DNA of 49,883 bases from assembly GCA_944384265.1 (NCBI GenBank), contig CALWSR010000024.1:1-49883 (forward strand), written 5' to 3'. Positions 25,740-35,449 of this stretch are shown piece after piece (position 1 is the stretch's first letter; each line of letters opens with the position of its first letter). Made by a program: the position numbers and the translations under genes. Origin of the DNA: an uncultured Clostridia bacterium. GTDB taxonomy: Bacteria > Bacillota > Clostridia > Lachnospirales > Anaerotignaceae. Under the pieces are notes generated by a model that searched no databases, was not told where the DNA came from, and was given only the letters and a program-made list of their open reading frames with translations.

Positions 25740-27235
25740 CAGCAGTCAATTACATACAGAATATTCCCTTTTTCAGCATTTTTTTAGCCATATTTGGAGG
25801 AATTGTCACTCCTGTTTTAGGCAATGGAAAAACAGCACAAAAAGTGAATTTGGTCATTGTCACAGTGATTGGTATATTATCCGCAGTGCTTTTGGTACAT
25901 CTTTGGCAAAGAGAAGAAAGCTTTACATTTATGATGGGACGTTTTCCGGCGCCTTGGGGCAATGAGCTGCGGGCAGGCCCCTTGGAAGCATTGCTGGCAC
26001 TTTGCTTTTGCCTTGTGATGGCATTGACACTGACAGGCGGCTCCAGATTTTTGCAAAAGGATGTGCTGCCGGGAAAACAAAATTTATATTTTACAATGAT
26101 ATATTTGCTTTTAGGCTCTATGCTGACATTGATTTATACAAATGACATTTTTACAGCCTATGTATTTTTAGAAATCAATACCATTGCTTTTTGTGCCATC
26201 ATTATGGCAAAGGGCAGCGGAGAAAGCATTGTGGCAACGCTTCATTATTTAGTGATATGCCTTTTAGGCTCCGGTCTTTTTTTGATTGGTATTTCTTTGT
26301 TATACAGCATTACAGGACATCTTTTGATGGAAAACATACAGCAGGCAATATTAGATTTGGTACAGACAGGAGAATATGCATTTGTATTTGCTGTGGTCAT
26401 TGGTATGATTATCATTGGCATTTCTGTAAAAAGCGCTGTATTTCCATTTCATTTTATGCTTGTCAGCGCCCATTCTGTGGCGACGCCTGCCTCCAGCGGC
26501 ATTCTTTCCGGACTTGTTTTAAAAAGCTTTATATTTTTAAATATCAAAATGTTTTATTGTGTTTTTACCATTGATTTAATCAGAAGCCTGAAAATTACAA
26601 ATGTATTGTTTGTATTTGGTCTTATGGGAATGGTAGTGGGCTCTATTAGTGCATTAAAGGAAAGGCGCATAAAGCATATGCTTGCTTATTCCTCAGCAGC
26701 ACAAATCGGCTATATTTATATGGGATTGGGCTTGGGCAACCATGAAGGCATGGTGGCGGCTTGTTTTCATATTCTTGCCCATGCAATTACAAAAGCCATG
26801 CTTTGCATTTGTGCAGGAGGATTGATAGAAGCCTCAGAGGGCAATGTGGGCATAAACAGCCTCAGAGGCGCAGGACACAGAAATCTGGTGGCCGGCATTG
26901 GATTTACAGTAGGCGGACTTTCTATGATAGGCATTCCGCTGACAGCCGGTTTTATATCCAAGCTGTATTTTGCCACAGCCACAATCTATTCTCCTCAAAA
27001 AATGGTGATTACACTTTTGACATTGGCCATCAGTATGATATTAAATGCCATGTATTTTATCCCTTCTGCCATTGCCATATGGTCTCCTGTGGATAAAAAG
27101 GCAAAGATACCAAAGCCTTCAAGAGCAATGCAGTATGCCATAGGGATTTTTATTGTGCTGAATGTGGTGCTGGGCATTTATTATGCCCCCATTATTGATA
27201 TGATTGAGATAGGAATACAGTTATTAGAATCATAA
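25736..27235 (+). CDS. mrpD: Mrp/MBH-type antiporter subunit D, first of four NuoL/M/N-type subunits
   Basis: A 499-residue protein with about 14 helices of the proton-antiporter family shared with complex I. Position in the operon corresponds to MrpD/MbhH. Functional residues are retained: the TM5 Glu (AYVFLEINTIAF), the TM7 Lys (GISVKSAVFPFHFML), the TM8 region HSVATPASSGILSGLVLKS, the amphipathic link KERRIKHMLAYSSAAQIGY, and the TM12 Lys (GFISKLYFA). It should form one complete half-channel pair for ion exchange. Its N-terminus follows the ATGA overlap with mrpC. Confidence 0.9.
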   Translation: MTAVNYIQNIPFFSIFLAIFGGIVTPVLGNGKTAQKVNLVIVTVIGILSAVLLVHLWQREESFTFMMGRFPAPWGNELRAGPLEALLALCFCLVMALTLTGGSRFLQKDVLPGKQNLYFTMIYLLLGSMLTLIYTNDIFTAYVFLEINTIAFCAIIMAKGSGESIVATLHYLVICLLGSGLFLIGISLLYSITGHLLMENIQQAILDLVQTGEYAFVFAVVIGMIIIGISVKSAVFPFHFMLVSAHSVATPASSGILSGLVLKSFIFLNIKMFYCVFTIDLIRSLKITNVLFVFGLMGMVVGSISALKERRIKHMLAYSSAAQIGYIYMGLGLGNHEGMVAACFHILAHAITKAMLCICAGGLIEASEGNVGINSLRGAGHRNLVAGIGFTVGGLSMIGIPLTAGFISKLYFATATIYSPQKMVITLLTLAISMILNAMYFIPSAIAIWSPVDKKAKIPKPSRAMQYAIGIFIVLNVVLGIYYAPIIDMIEIGIQLLES

Positions 27236-27250
27236 AAAGAGGTGATGTGT

Positions 27251-28717
27251 GTGGTTGGCAACAAATGGCTGTTGTTTCCGGTACTATTTCCTATGGCAGC
27301 GGCGATGATTTTTTTGTTTTTGAAAAAGGAGAAGCAGCAGCAAATTTATATTTTTGTCAGTATGCTCATAGAAATAAGCAGTGTGATATGGATATGTATT
27401 ACCAATAAAGCATCCCTGCAATTTTGGCAGATAGACAAAAACATCAATATTATGCTGCAAACAGATGGGATATCTTGTTTTTTTGCCTGCTTAATCAGCG
27501 GCATATGGCTTTTTGCCAGTGTATTTTCTTTGGAATATATGAAGCATGAAAAAAATACAAAGCGATTTTTTTGTTTTTTTATGATGACATTGGGGGCTTT
27601 GATGGGTCTGTCTTTTTCCGGCAATTTTATGACAATGTATTTATTTTATGAAATGATGACACTTTTGACACTGCCTCTTGTGATACACAGCGGTACAGCA
27701 CAGGCTATGCAGGCAGGATATAAATATTTGGGATATTCCATATTTGGTGCAGGATTGGGCTTGGCAGGATTTTTCTTTTTAAGCCAATATTGCAAAGAGA
27801 CTGCTTTTGTGCCAGGGGGTACATTGGCAATGGAAAGTGCGGCAGGCAATGAAACATTGCTGTTGATTGTATTTTTGCTGATGATGATAGGCTTTGGCTG
27901 CAAAGCAGGTATGTGGCCTTTGCATGGCTGGCTGCCCACAGCCCACCCTGTGGCGCCTTCTCCGGCAAGTGCAGTGCTTTCCGGTGTGATTACAAAGGCG
28001 GGGGTATTGGCAATTATAAGAGTTGGATATTATTTGTTTGGAGCAGAGTTTATAAAAGGAACATGGACACAGCAAGTGATATTGTGCTTTTGTATTTTTA
28101 CGATTTTTATGGGGTCTATGCTGGCATATAAAGAGAAATTACTCAAAAAACGCTTTGCCTATTCCACAGTCAGTCAGGTTTGTTATGTATTGTTTGGACT
28201 GATGCTTTTTTCTCCTGTGGGATTTTGCGGAGCATTGCTGCAAATTGTATTTCATGCCATTTCAAAAAATATATTGTTTTTTACAGCAGGAGCTGTCATT
28301 TATAAAACAGGCAAGGAGGCCGTTTCTCAGCTAAAAGGCATTGGAAAAGAAATGCCCATTGTGATGCTTTGCTTTACAATGGCTGCCCTTTCTTTGATAG
28401 GCATTCCTCCTGCCGGCGGATTTATAAGCAAATGGTTTTTGGCAGAGGGAGCCTTGGCAGGGGAGCTTTTTCTTTTGGGGCTGATAGGCACTGTTGTGCT
28501 GATGGTGAGCGCCCTTTTGACAGCAGGCTATCTTTTGCCCATTGTATCGAAGGGCTTTTTTACAAAACAAAGTGAATTTGAAAAAAAAGAGCCTTGTTTT
28601 TTGATGACGGCACCTCTTTGTGTGCTTTCCATATTGGTTATGGTGCTGGGAATGTTTCCCGGTGGATTGCTTGACAGCATTACAAAAATTTCAAACACAC
28701 TGTTTGCTTTTGTGTAA
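27251..28717 (+). CDS. Second NuoL/M/N-type antiporter subunit
   Basis: A 488-residue antiporter-like subunit with about 14 helices. The start is uncertain by a few codons: GTG 27251 has AGAGG at 8 nt, while ATG 27245 and GTG 27242 lie too close to it. Retained residues: Glu in LFYEMMTLLTLPLVIHSG, Lys in GFGCKAGMWPLHGWLPTAHPVAP, Lys in SGVITKAGVLAIIR, Lys in FHAISKNILFF and Lys in GGFISKWFLAEG. It is closer to NuoM/MrpD than to NuoN. It follows mrpD by 15 bases or less and precedes a sister gene of similar make-up, so the two look like a duplication. Confidence 0.88.
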   Translation: MVGNKWLLFPVLFPMAAAMIFLFLKKEKQQQIYIFVSMLIEISSVIWICITNKASLQFWQIDKNINIMLQTDGISCFFACLISGIWLFASVFSLEYMKHEKNTKRFFCFFMMTLGALMGLSFSGNFMTMYLFYEMMTLLTLPLVIHSGTAQAMQAGYKYLGYSIFGAGLGLAGFFFLSQYCKETAFVPGGTLAMESAAGNETLLLIVFLLMMIGFGCKAGMWPLHGWLPTAHPVAPSPASAVLSGVITKAGVLAIIRVGYYLFGAEFIKGTWTQQVILCFCIFTIFMGSMLAYKEKLLKKRFAYSTVSQVCYVLFGLMLFSPVGFCGALLQIVFHAISKNILFFTAGAVIYKTGKEAVSQLKGIGKEMPIVMLCFTMAALSLIGIPPAGGFISKWFLAEGALAGELFLLGLIGTVVLMVSALLTAGYLLPIVSKGFFTKQSEFEKKEPCFLMTAPLCVLSILVMVLGMFPGGLLDSITKISNTLFAFV

Positions 28718-28732
28718 GGAGGGAAAAAGAAT

Positions 28733-30229
28733 ATGCAATTTATACTGCAACAAAAAGCACTGCTTCTTTTGCCCATTCTTTTTCCCATTGTGGCAGGAGG
28801 AGCATTGCTGTTTTTAAAAAGTATGGAGGAGAGAAAAAAAAGACAGCGTTATGCAGCCATTTGTGTAACAGCCAATGCAGTATTTGTTTTGGCGGTGTTA
28901 TATTGGGGAACCAATGAAACATTTGTGCTTTATGAATTTAATGAAAAGCTTTCTTTAAAATTTCATGTGGACGGCTTATCTATGGTTTTTGGCACAATGG
29001 TCAGCATACTGTGGGTTATTACAACATTTTATGCCTTTGAATATATGAAGCATGAAGGAAGAGAAAGACAGTTTTTTTCCTTTTTTATGATAACATTTGG
29101 TGTTGTGACAGGAATTGCTTTTTCGGAAAATATGCTGACGTTATATTTATTTTATGAATTTTTGACATTAAGCACACTGCCTCTTGTTATGCATGGAGAT
29201 AATGACAAAACAAGACATTCCGGCAGAATTTATTTGATATATATGATGGCAGGGGCTTCATTGGCATTTATAGGGCTTGTATTTTTGGCAATTTATGGCA
29301 CCTCCATGGATTTTGTAATGGGAGGTATATTAGACACAGCTTTGGCAAAAGAGGATGAAAGTATGCTTCATGTGGTGTATTTGCTGGCATTTTTTGGCTT
29401 TGGTGTCAAAGCAGCCATTTTCCCTTTTTATCATTGGCTGCCCACAGCCTCTGTGGCTCCAACACCTGTCACTGCATTGCTTCATGCAGTGGCTGTGGTC
29501 AAAGCAGGTATTTTTGCTATTGTACGATTGACCTATTATAATTTTGGAACGGCATTTTTGCAGGGAACATGGGTGCAAAATGTCATATTGACTGTGACGG
29601 CGCTGACCATTGTGTTTGGCTCTGCGGCAGCATTGCGGACACCCCATATCAAAAGAAGATACGGCTATTCTACCATAAGCAATTTGTCATACATATTATT
29701 TGGCATTGCTTTGATGACGCCCTCGGGACTGGGAGCAGGTCTTTTGCATATGATTTATCATGGGGTACTGAAAATAACATTGTTTTTTTGTGCAGGAGCC
29801 ATATTATATCAAAGTCACAGAGAATATGAATATGAGGTGGAAGGCTTTGGAAAAAAAATGCCTGTTGTATTTTTTGCTATGACAGTTGTATCAATGGGTA
29901 TGGCAGGGATACCACCCTTTGCAGGCTTTCACAGCAAATGGGCATTGGCAACGGCGGCAGTGGAAACGGGAAATTATTTTTCATATATTGGCATTGGAGC
30001 ATTGGTTATTTCTGCATTGCTGACCACACTGTATTTATTTGCACTGGTGGTAAGAGCCTATTTTCCCAGCAAAAGGGAATACCCTCCGGATTATGACAAA
30101 AAAGCCTCTGACCCAAATTGGCTGATGAAGAGTCCTCTGCTGGTGTTGAGTGTAATCTCCATCATAATGGGGGTATATCCAAAGCCTTTTATAGAATTTT
30201 TGAACTATGTTGCACAGGGAATGCTCTAA
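28733..30229 (+). CDS. Third NuoL/M/N-type antiporter subunit
   Basis: A 498-residue paralogue of the preceding gene. GGAGGG stands 9 nt before ATG 28733. The key residues are again present: Glu in YLFYEFLTLSTLPLVMHG, Lys in GFGVKAAIFPFYHWLPTASVAPTPV, Lys in AVAVVKAGIFAIVR, Lys in YHGVLKITLFFCAG and Lys in FAGFHSKWALATA. It also shares with its neighbour the block TFYAFEYMKHEGRERQFFSF versus SLEYMKHEKNTKRFFCFF, supporting gene duplication. About 14 helices. It overlaps no gene but is followed at 16 bases by the last subunit. Confidence 0.88.
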   Translation: MQFILQQKALLLLPILFPIVAGGALLFLKSMEERKKRQRYAAICVTANAVFVLAVLYWGTNETFVLYEFNEKLSLKFHVDGLSMVFGTMVSILWVITTFYAFEYMKHEGRERQFFSFFMITFGVVTGIAFSENMLTLYLFYEFLTLSTLPLVMHGDNDKTRHSGRIYLIYMMAGASLAFIGLVFLAIYGTSMDFVMGGILDTALAKEDESMLHVVYLLAFFGFGVKAAIFPFYHWLPTASVAPTPVTALLHAVAVVKAGIFAIVRLTYYNFGTAFLQGTWVQNVILTVTALTIVFGSAAALRTPHIKRRYGYSTISNLSYILFGIALMTPSGLGAGLLHMIYHGVLKITLFFCAGAILYQSHREYEYEVEGFGKKMPVVFFAMTVVSMGMAGIPPFAGFHSKWALATAAVETGNYFSYIGIGALVISALLTTLYLFALVVRAYFPSKREYPPDYDKKASDPNWLMKSPLLVLSVISIIMGVYPKPFIEFLNYVAQGML

Positions 30230-30245
30230 AGGGGGGAAAGTGTAT

Positions 30246-32168
30246 ATGCAAACATTGATATTGCCGTTTTTGGTGTTTTTTCCCATGGTCTGCGCCGGAG
30301 CAGGATATGCTGTGGGACATAAAAAAGAAAGTATAAGAGATTATTTTTTGTGGATTGTTACAGCAATCATATTATTAGTTACACTTTTTTTGAAAGGAGA
30401 ATACCAGTTTGTACTAAAAGGCTTTGCCGCACTTTCCATTTCATTTTCGTGGGAAGGGCTTCACCGTATTTTGGCTGTAATGACAGCTTTTGTGTGGCTG
30501 ATTACCACTGTTGTTTCCAAAATCTATTTAAAGGAGCATCCCAATGTAAACAGATATTACTTTTTTATGATGATGACACTGGGAGCAGTGATGGGAGTAT
30601 TTTTGTCGGCAGATTTGTACACCACATTTTTGTTTTTTGAGGTGATGTCTTTTACTTCTTTTGTGCTGATTTTACATAGCAATACAAAAGAAAATAGGTA
30701 TGCGGCCCATACTTACCTGGCATTTGCTGTCATAGGGGGGCTGGTTACGCTGACCGGTATTTTTTTGCTTTATGGCACCACAGGCACATTGGCATTTTCA
30801 GAGCTGAAGGAAGCATTGCTTCATTTGGAAAACAAAAATATGGCATATATCACAGGTTTTTTGATATTGTTTGGCTTTGGAGCAAAGGCAGGTATGTTTT
30901 TGGTACATACTTGGCTGATAGAAGCCTATGGCCAGGCCCCTGTGACAGCCACAGCGTTGTTAAGCTGTGTGCTTTCCAAAACAGGTATTTATGGCATATT
31001 GGTGCTAAGCGGCATACTGTTTTTGCATGATGAAGCATGGGGCATGATGCTGGTGTATTTTGGTATTTTTACATTGCTTTGCGGAGGCATACTGGCCATA
31101 TTTTCCATAGATTTGAAAAAAACATTGGCTTGCTCTTCTATGTCACAAATAGGCTTTATATTGGTGGGCATTGGTATGCAGGGCGTTTTGGGAGAGCATA
31201 ATGCTTTGGCAGTGGACGGCAGTATATTGCATATGCTCAATCATACCATTGTAAAGCTGATACTGTTTTTGACAGCAGGCATTGTGTTTTTCAACACAAA
31301 AAGCTTTGATTTAAACCATATCAAAGGCTGTGGAAGGGGAAACCCTTTTTTGATGCTGATTTTTTTGACAGGGGCATTAGGGGTTATGGGCATTCCTCTT
31401 TTTAACGGTTATATCAGCAAAACATTGATACATGAAAGCATTGTGGAGGAAATTGTATTTTTGGAGCAGTCAGCAAAAAGCATTGTAGAAATGCAGACCA
31501 TAGAATATTTGTTTTTGGTTGGCGGCGGATTGACAGTGGCTTATATGACAAAATTGTTTGTAGCAATTTTTGTGGAAAAACCGGAACGATATTGCCCAAA
31601 ACACAGCAGCAGCTTTTTAAAAGCAGTATTATGCCTTTGTGCAGTGCTGCCGCCATTGTTTGGAATGTTTCCCCATTTGACACAGGATATCATTGCAAAG
31701 TGGAGCAGAGGATTTGTATATGGACATCCTCCAGCCCACAGCATAGCATATTTTTCTTTTGTCAATTTAAAAGGAGCATTGATATCGGCAGCCATAGGAG
31801 CCATTATTTATGTTGTGTTTATCAGAACGGCTTTGGTGAAAAAAACAGACCAAGGCAGTGTTTACATAGACAGATGGCCCAATCAATGGAGCATACAAAA
31901 ACAAATTTATGAGCCTGTTGTGTTGGAGTTGCTTCCGTTTTTGGGAGCATTCATTGCCAGAGTGCTGGCTTCGGTCACAGATGGATTGATTGTGCTTTGT
32001 GAACTGGTGATATTCAACAACAAAATGGGAAAGGTAATACCAAAAGAGGATTCTTATTTTTCTGTTTATGAAAAAGCAGGAAAAAAAATATTCAAAGACA
32101 ATTTGTCCAAAAGCTTGGTCTTTTTTGGAGCAGGATTTGCCTTTGCCATGCTGTATATATTATGGTAA
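30246..32168 (+). CDS. Fourth NuoL/M/N-type antiporter subunit with extended C-terminus
   Basis: A 640-residue subunit. The start at 30246 is chosen for GGGGGG with 8-9 nt spacing; an upstream in-frame codon would overlap the previous gene without a site. About 14-16 helices. Retained: Glu in FLFFEVMSFTSFVLILHSN, Lys in GFGAKAGMFLVHTWLIEAYGQAP, Lys in CVLSKTGIYGILV, Lys in NHTIVKLILFLTAG and Lys in NGYISKTLIHES. From residue about 500 it carries an extra helix and a long tail (WSIQKQIYEPVVLELLPF, DSYFSVYEKAGKKIFKDN), reminiscent of the lateral extension in HyfB/NuoL relatives. Terminator follows at 32414. Confidence 0.87.
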   Translation: MQTLILPFLVFFPMVCAGAGYAVGHKKESIRDYFLWIVTAIILLVTLFLKGEYQFVLKGFAALSISFSWEGLHRILAVMTAFVWLITTVVSKIYLKEHPNVNRYYFFMMMTLGAVMGVFLSADLYTTFLFFEVMSFTSFVLILHSNTKENRYAAHTYLAFAVIGGLVTLTGIFLLYGTTGTLAFSELKEALLHLENKNMAYITGFLILFGFGAKAGMFLVHTWLIEAYGQAPVTATALLSCVLSKTGIYGILVLSGILFLHDEAWGMMLVYFGIFTLLCGGILAIFSIDLKKTLACSSMSQIGFILVGIGMQGVLGEHNALAVDGSILHMLNHTIVKLILFLTAGIVFFNTKSFDLNHIKGCGRGNPFLMLIFLTGALGVMGIPLFNGYISKTLIHESIVEEIVFLEQSAKSIVEMQTIEYLFLVGGGLTVAYMTKLFVAIFVEKPERYCPKHSSSFLKAVLCLCAVLPPLFGMFPHLTQDIIAKWSRGFVYGHPPAHSIAYFSFVNLKGALISAAIGAIIYVVFIRTALVKKTDQGSVYIDRWPNQWSIQKQIYEPVVLELLPFLGAFIARVLASVTDGLIVLCELVIFNNKMGKVIPKEDSYFSVYEKAGKKIFKDNLSKSLVFFGAGFAFAMLYILW

Positions 32169-32413
32169 AAAAGAAATAAGGGCTGTATGATAATGTGCTG
32201 CCCAAAGGCTGTGTTGTTTTGAGAAATAGAAAATAAAAATGAAATCAATGGTAAAGGCTTGATTATGGAAAATTGTATTGATGTTAAAAGAATATTATAA
32301 ATAGAATGTTTGTAAAATCAAAAAGAAATTTTGGAGCTGTCTGATGTTTTTTTTGTAAAACAGCAATATATGAAAAAGAAAGTGGGGATAAAACAAAGTC
32401 ATATATTTTTTGG

Positions 32414-32451
32414 AAACGGCATGACCTTGAGGGGCCATTGCCGTTTTATTT
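32414..32451 (+). terminator. Terminator of the Mrp-like operon
   Basis: Arms AAACGGCA (32414-32421) and TGCCGTTT (32439-32446) around a 17-nt loop, then a T-rich run (TATTTTG). It lies 245 bases after the last subunit gene. Confidence 0.65.
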
Positions 32452-32542
32452 TGTTATTTTAGTTATAAAGCAGTTTTTCATAACCGCTTCCTCAAGCCTA
32501 AGCTATGGAGTATTGTTGTAAAATAGAAAGGTGCAGGGCCAA

Positions 32543-32704
32543 ATGGATACAACAAAAAATCATGCTTTATGGCAAATGGTTTGTCCCATACAAAATGGGT
32601 ATGCAAGTATCATGGCCTATTTACACCCAAATATAGAAGTGAAAAAGGATAGTATAAAAAGAGCTTCAAAAAATAATAAAGGCGTTATGCAAACAAAGGA
32701 ATAA
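32543..32704 (+). CDS. Possible small protein, 53 residues
   Basis: Open frame from ATG 32543 to TAA 32702-32704. The composition is balanced and protein-like (MDTTKNHALWQMVCPIQNGY, then ASIMAYLHPNIEVKKDS), unlike the Phe-rich noise around it. An AGGG lies 4 nt and an AAAGG 11 nt upstream, so a ribosome binding site is only partly convincing. No family is recognised. It may equally be the relic of a larger gene. Confidence 0.25.
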   Translation: MDTTKNHALWQMVCPIQNGYASIMAYLHPNIEVKKDSIKRASKNNKGVMQTKE

Positions 32705-33268
32705 AAAGCATAAAGGGATATAGTATATTTGCAGAGATATCAAACACATCAGGATTTTTGGAAGAGTAAAAGGAAAAAGTGCAGTGATGGTATTTCATCA
32801 GTATACTAATTTGAAAACAGTATATGATGTCAGTACAATGAGATGGAATGCAGCGACAATATAAAAATACACAAGAGAACAGAAAAAGCGATATGAAATA
32901 GAATGTAAAGGAATTAACAAAAAATAGCAAAATTCTTTTAAGGGCAGCGGAGAATCATGCCATAGGGCTTGCAGGAATGGAAAGCCAGTGTCATTTTGGC
33001 ACCGGCTTATTGATATGCTGATTCTTTTGGGCATGGTTGTGATTTTTATTTCCCATTTTATTCCTCTGATAAGGACAGGAAATGAGATAGCCAGTAATGA
33101 AAATGGAAAAAGAATTTTGAAGAGGATATTTCTGTCTGTATGAAACCAAAAGCTTGCCAAGTTGGTTTTGAAAAGCTGCTTGTACAAAATGACATATACA
33201 TTATTTTTTTCATGAAAATAAGGCATTTATGGTTTTGTGTTTGATATAAAAAAGTATGGCATAAAAAT
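32705..33268. other. Gene-free spacer with possible coding relic
   Basis: No intact gene. The plus strand at about 32990-33125 reads HRLIDMLILLGMVVIFISHF followed by IPLIRTGNEIASNENGKRIL, which looks like a helix plus charged tail, but the frame is broken on both sides. A 142-codon minus-strand frame over the same bases lacks a ribosome binding site and is Phe/Ile-rich, so I reject it. Confidence 0.35.
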
Positions 33269-33751
33269 TTAATACAAAACTGCTCCGGTGTAAATGGAAA
33301 GCTGATATTCTATCCAATGATTAGGTGGGTCTATCTCACAAGATACGATAATGCAATCAGATAAAAATGCATTGACTATCACACCATCTATTGCGATTTT
33401 TTCCGATTCCCAAAGCAGCTGGCAGTTGGAGGAAAAACAAAACAGCTGTGAATTTGACGCCACATATAATTTATTTTTATTTTTATAAAAATAGCCAAAA
33501 TACATATCGCATGAAAGTACATTCATTTCTTGTGTATATAAATTGACAAAATATACCTCTTTTCCATTTCCAATGCAAAAATAATGGTGAAAAAAACATT
33601 CTGTGTTAAAAGGATTCCATGTTTGAGGGGCAATTTCTATTGCCAGATAGGGGGATTCATATTTGTTTATATAATAGATTTTTCCACGCCCTTCTATGGT
33701 CAGGGTGGGAAGCTTTTGATATAAATCAGGAGAAGACGCTATGGAAAACAT
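33269..33751 (-). CDS. Hypothetical protein with beta-propeller-like repeats
   Basis: A 160-residue protein of unknown family. The start at 33751 has AGGAGG 8 nt upstream. No signal peptide or membrane helix. The sequence is rich in aromatic residues and beta strands (GKIYYINKYESPYLAIEI, GNGKEVYFVNLYTQEMNVL, NKLYVASNSQLFCFSSNCQLLWE), and the last of these has the look of one blade of a PQQ/WD-like propeller (variable, then CF, then LLW). The remainder of the family may be immunity-like, but nothing in the neighbourhood supports that. It lies alone between the Mrp-like operon and the lar genes. Confidence 0.65.
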   Translation of the reverse strand: MFSIASSPDLYQKLPTLTIEGRGKIYYINKYESPYLAIEIAPQTWNPFNTECFFHHYFCIGNGKEVYFVNLYTQEMNVLSCDMYFGYFYKNKNKLYVASNSQLFCFSSNCQLLWESEKIAIDGVIVNAFLSDCIIVSCEIDPPNHWIEYQLSIYTGAVLY

Positions 33752-34579
33752 AAAATACACCTCCTAAAAAACGGATTCTGTTAATTTAGTATGAAAAAGT
33801 AAGCTATGAAACATTGATTTTACAGCCAAAAGCAGTTCTCTGCCCATAGATTGTAAAAGGGGAGATATTTGGTTTCTTTCACTGAAAGTGACATCAGTTC
33901 TATTGTTATATTTTTTAACAACACCATATCATTTTTCATGTTCCTGTAACACAATCAAAAAACAAAAAAATGTGTTTTGTATGGATAAATTGAAAATGAC
34001 TTTCTGTTTGCAGATTATGAAAAAAGAAGTATTTTATTTTTGTGCCATTGCTGCTTTGCTGGCCCCAATATATAAAATAAAATTGGAGTTATACTGTGCC
34101 AATTTGAAATACTTTTGGTTGATAAAGGCATAAACATTGCATTACTGGCAGAATTTTGATAAAAACCAAATACCCTTGAGCGTTTTATTTTTGGTTATTT
34201 GGTATCAAAATGGCAATGAAATGCCGGCAGTTGATTTTCTGATAACTTTATAATAGATTTTGTGTAGAAGACTGTACCAATTTTCATTTACACAAAAAAA
34301 CAATCGCTGGCAATAGGGATGAAAAGCAAACAATATAAAATATAGATGATATACTCTGTTTTTTGCAGCAGCTTTATTTTCAAAATGGTCATTTTAACTG
34401 TTATATAAAAAAGGATATCATTTGCATCATGTGCTTTTTTTCATTACATATGGCACAGCAAGGAAGTATGAGAATGCTTTTTTTATGTTTTTTGAGATTT
34501 TTGAAAAAATGACAAAAGCTTTATTTTTATGATAACAAAAAAACAGTGATGTGTCTATAAAGAAGAAAAGAGACAAAAA
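33752..34579. other. Gene-free spacer
   Basis: About 830 bases with no gene I can support. An 81-codon plus-strand frame at 33888-34133 lacks a ribosome binding site and is low quality. No structured element was recognised. Confidence 0.5.
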
Positions 34580-34617
34580 GAAAGCGGCATATGGATTTTT
34601 GTCCATGCACCGCTTTA
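34580..34617 (-). terminator. Probable terminator of the lar operon
   Basis: Minus strand: AAAGCGG(T)GCATGGA, loop, TCCATATGCCGCTTT, then CTTTTTG. It starts 65 bases after the larB stop codon. The stem has one bulge or mismatch. Confidence 0.6.
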
Positions 34618-34681
34618 TATCCACAGGATGCAGCTACTACTGTCATTTTGCCGGCATGGCACAAAAGCCAATGCTTTTTTA

Positions 34682-35440
34682 TTATGATTTTGCACAAATC
34701 AAACGATTGATTTGTGAAGCCATATAGCCGGCACCAAAGCCGTTATCAATATTGACAACAGCCATGCCTTCTGCACAGGAGTTGAGCATGGTTAAAAGAG
34801 CAGATACGCCATGGAATGCTGTGCCGTATCCTACCGATGTGGGAACGGCAATGACAGGCTTGTTGACAAGGCCTGTGATGACACCGCCCAAAGCACCTTC
34901 CATGCCTGCCACAGCAACAATGCAGTTGGCAGAGCGGATTTCGTCTAAACGGGCAAAAAGCCTGTGTATACCGGCAATGCCCACATCATAAATTCTTAAG
35001 ACATGACTGCCGTGAAATTCTGCGGTTTGTGCTGCTTCTTCCGCCACAGACACATCAGATGTGCCGCCTGTGCAGACTGCTACCAATCCTTTTTTTTCAA
35101 CAGGAGTAAATGTCACATTTATGATTTGAGAAAGGGGGTCATATTCAGCCTGTGGAATGCTTTTTTGTATCACAGAAAATTGCTTTGCAGAGGCCCTTGT
35201 GCCTATGACATTCTGTTTTTTTTCTGCAAAGGCCTCAAAAATAGAAAGTAAATGCTGTGTTTTTTTGCCATTGCAAAAAATCACTTCTCCATAATCCCTG
35301 CGGGCAGAACGTTGCCAGTCGATTGTGGCAAAATCCATTTTGTTTTTCAAAGGCAGGGCTTGTATTGCATTTTGTGCTTCCTCTATGGAGAGGGAGCCTG
35401 TTTTTAACTGTTCCAATATTGTTTTTAATTCCTGCATCAT
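34682..35440 (-). CDS. larB: LarB, pyridinium-3,5-biscarboxylic acid mononucleotide synthase
   Basis: A 252-residue carboxylase/hydrolase making the first intermediate of the nickel-pincer nucleotide from nicotinic acid adenine dinucleotide. AAGGAG precedes ATG 35440. The C-terminal half (residues 115-252) is a PurE-like fold: GLVAVCTGGTSDVSVAEEAAQTAEFHG, CIVAVAGMEGALGGVITGLV, KPVIAVPTSVGYGTAFHG and NIDNGFGAGYMASQ, all strong LarB signatures. The N-terminal part is the helical LarB-specific region (DWQRSARRDYGEVIFCNGKK). Third gene of the larC-larE-larB run, 9 bases after larE. Confidence 0.94.
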   Translation of the reverse strand: MMQELKTILEQLKTGSLSIEEAQNAIQALPLKNKMDFATIDWQRSARRDYGEVIFCNGKKTQHLLSIFEAFAEKKQNVIGTRASAKQFSVIQKSIPQAEYDPLSQIINVTFTPVEKKGLVAVCTGGTSDVSVAEEAAQTAEFHGSHVLRIYDVGIAGIHRLFARLDEIRSANCIVAVAGMEGALGGVITGLVNKPVIAVPTSVGYGTAFHGVSALLTMLNSCAEGMAVVNIDNGFGAGYMASQINRLICAKS

Positions 35441-35449
35441 TACAGCTCC

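Noticed and set aside
32798..33226. A 142-codon minus-strand frame
   Set aside because: No ribosome binding site and hydrophobic noise; the plus strand over the same region is the better, though broken, coding candidate.
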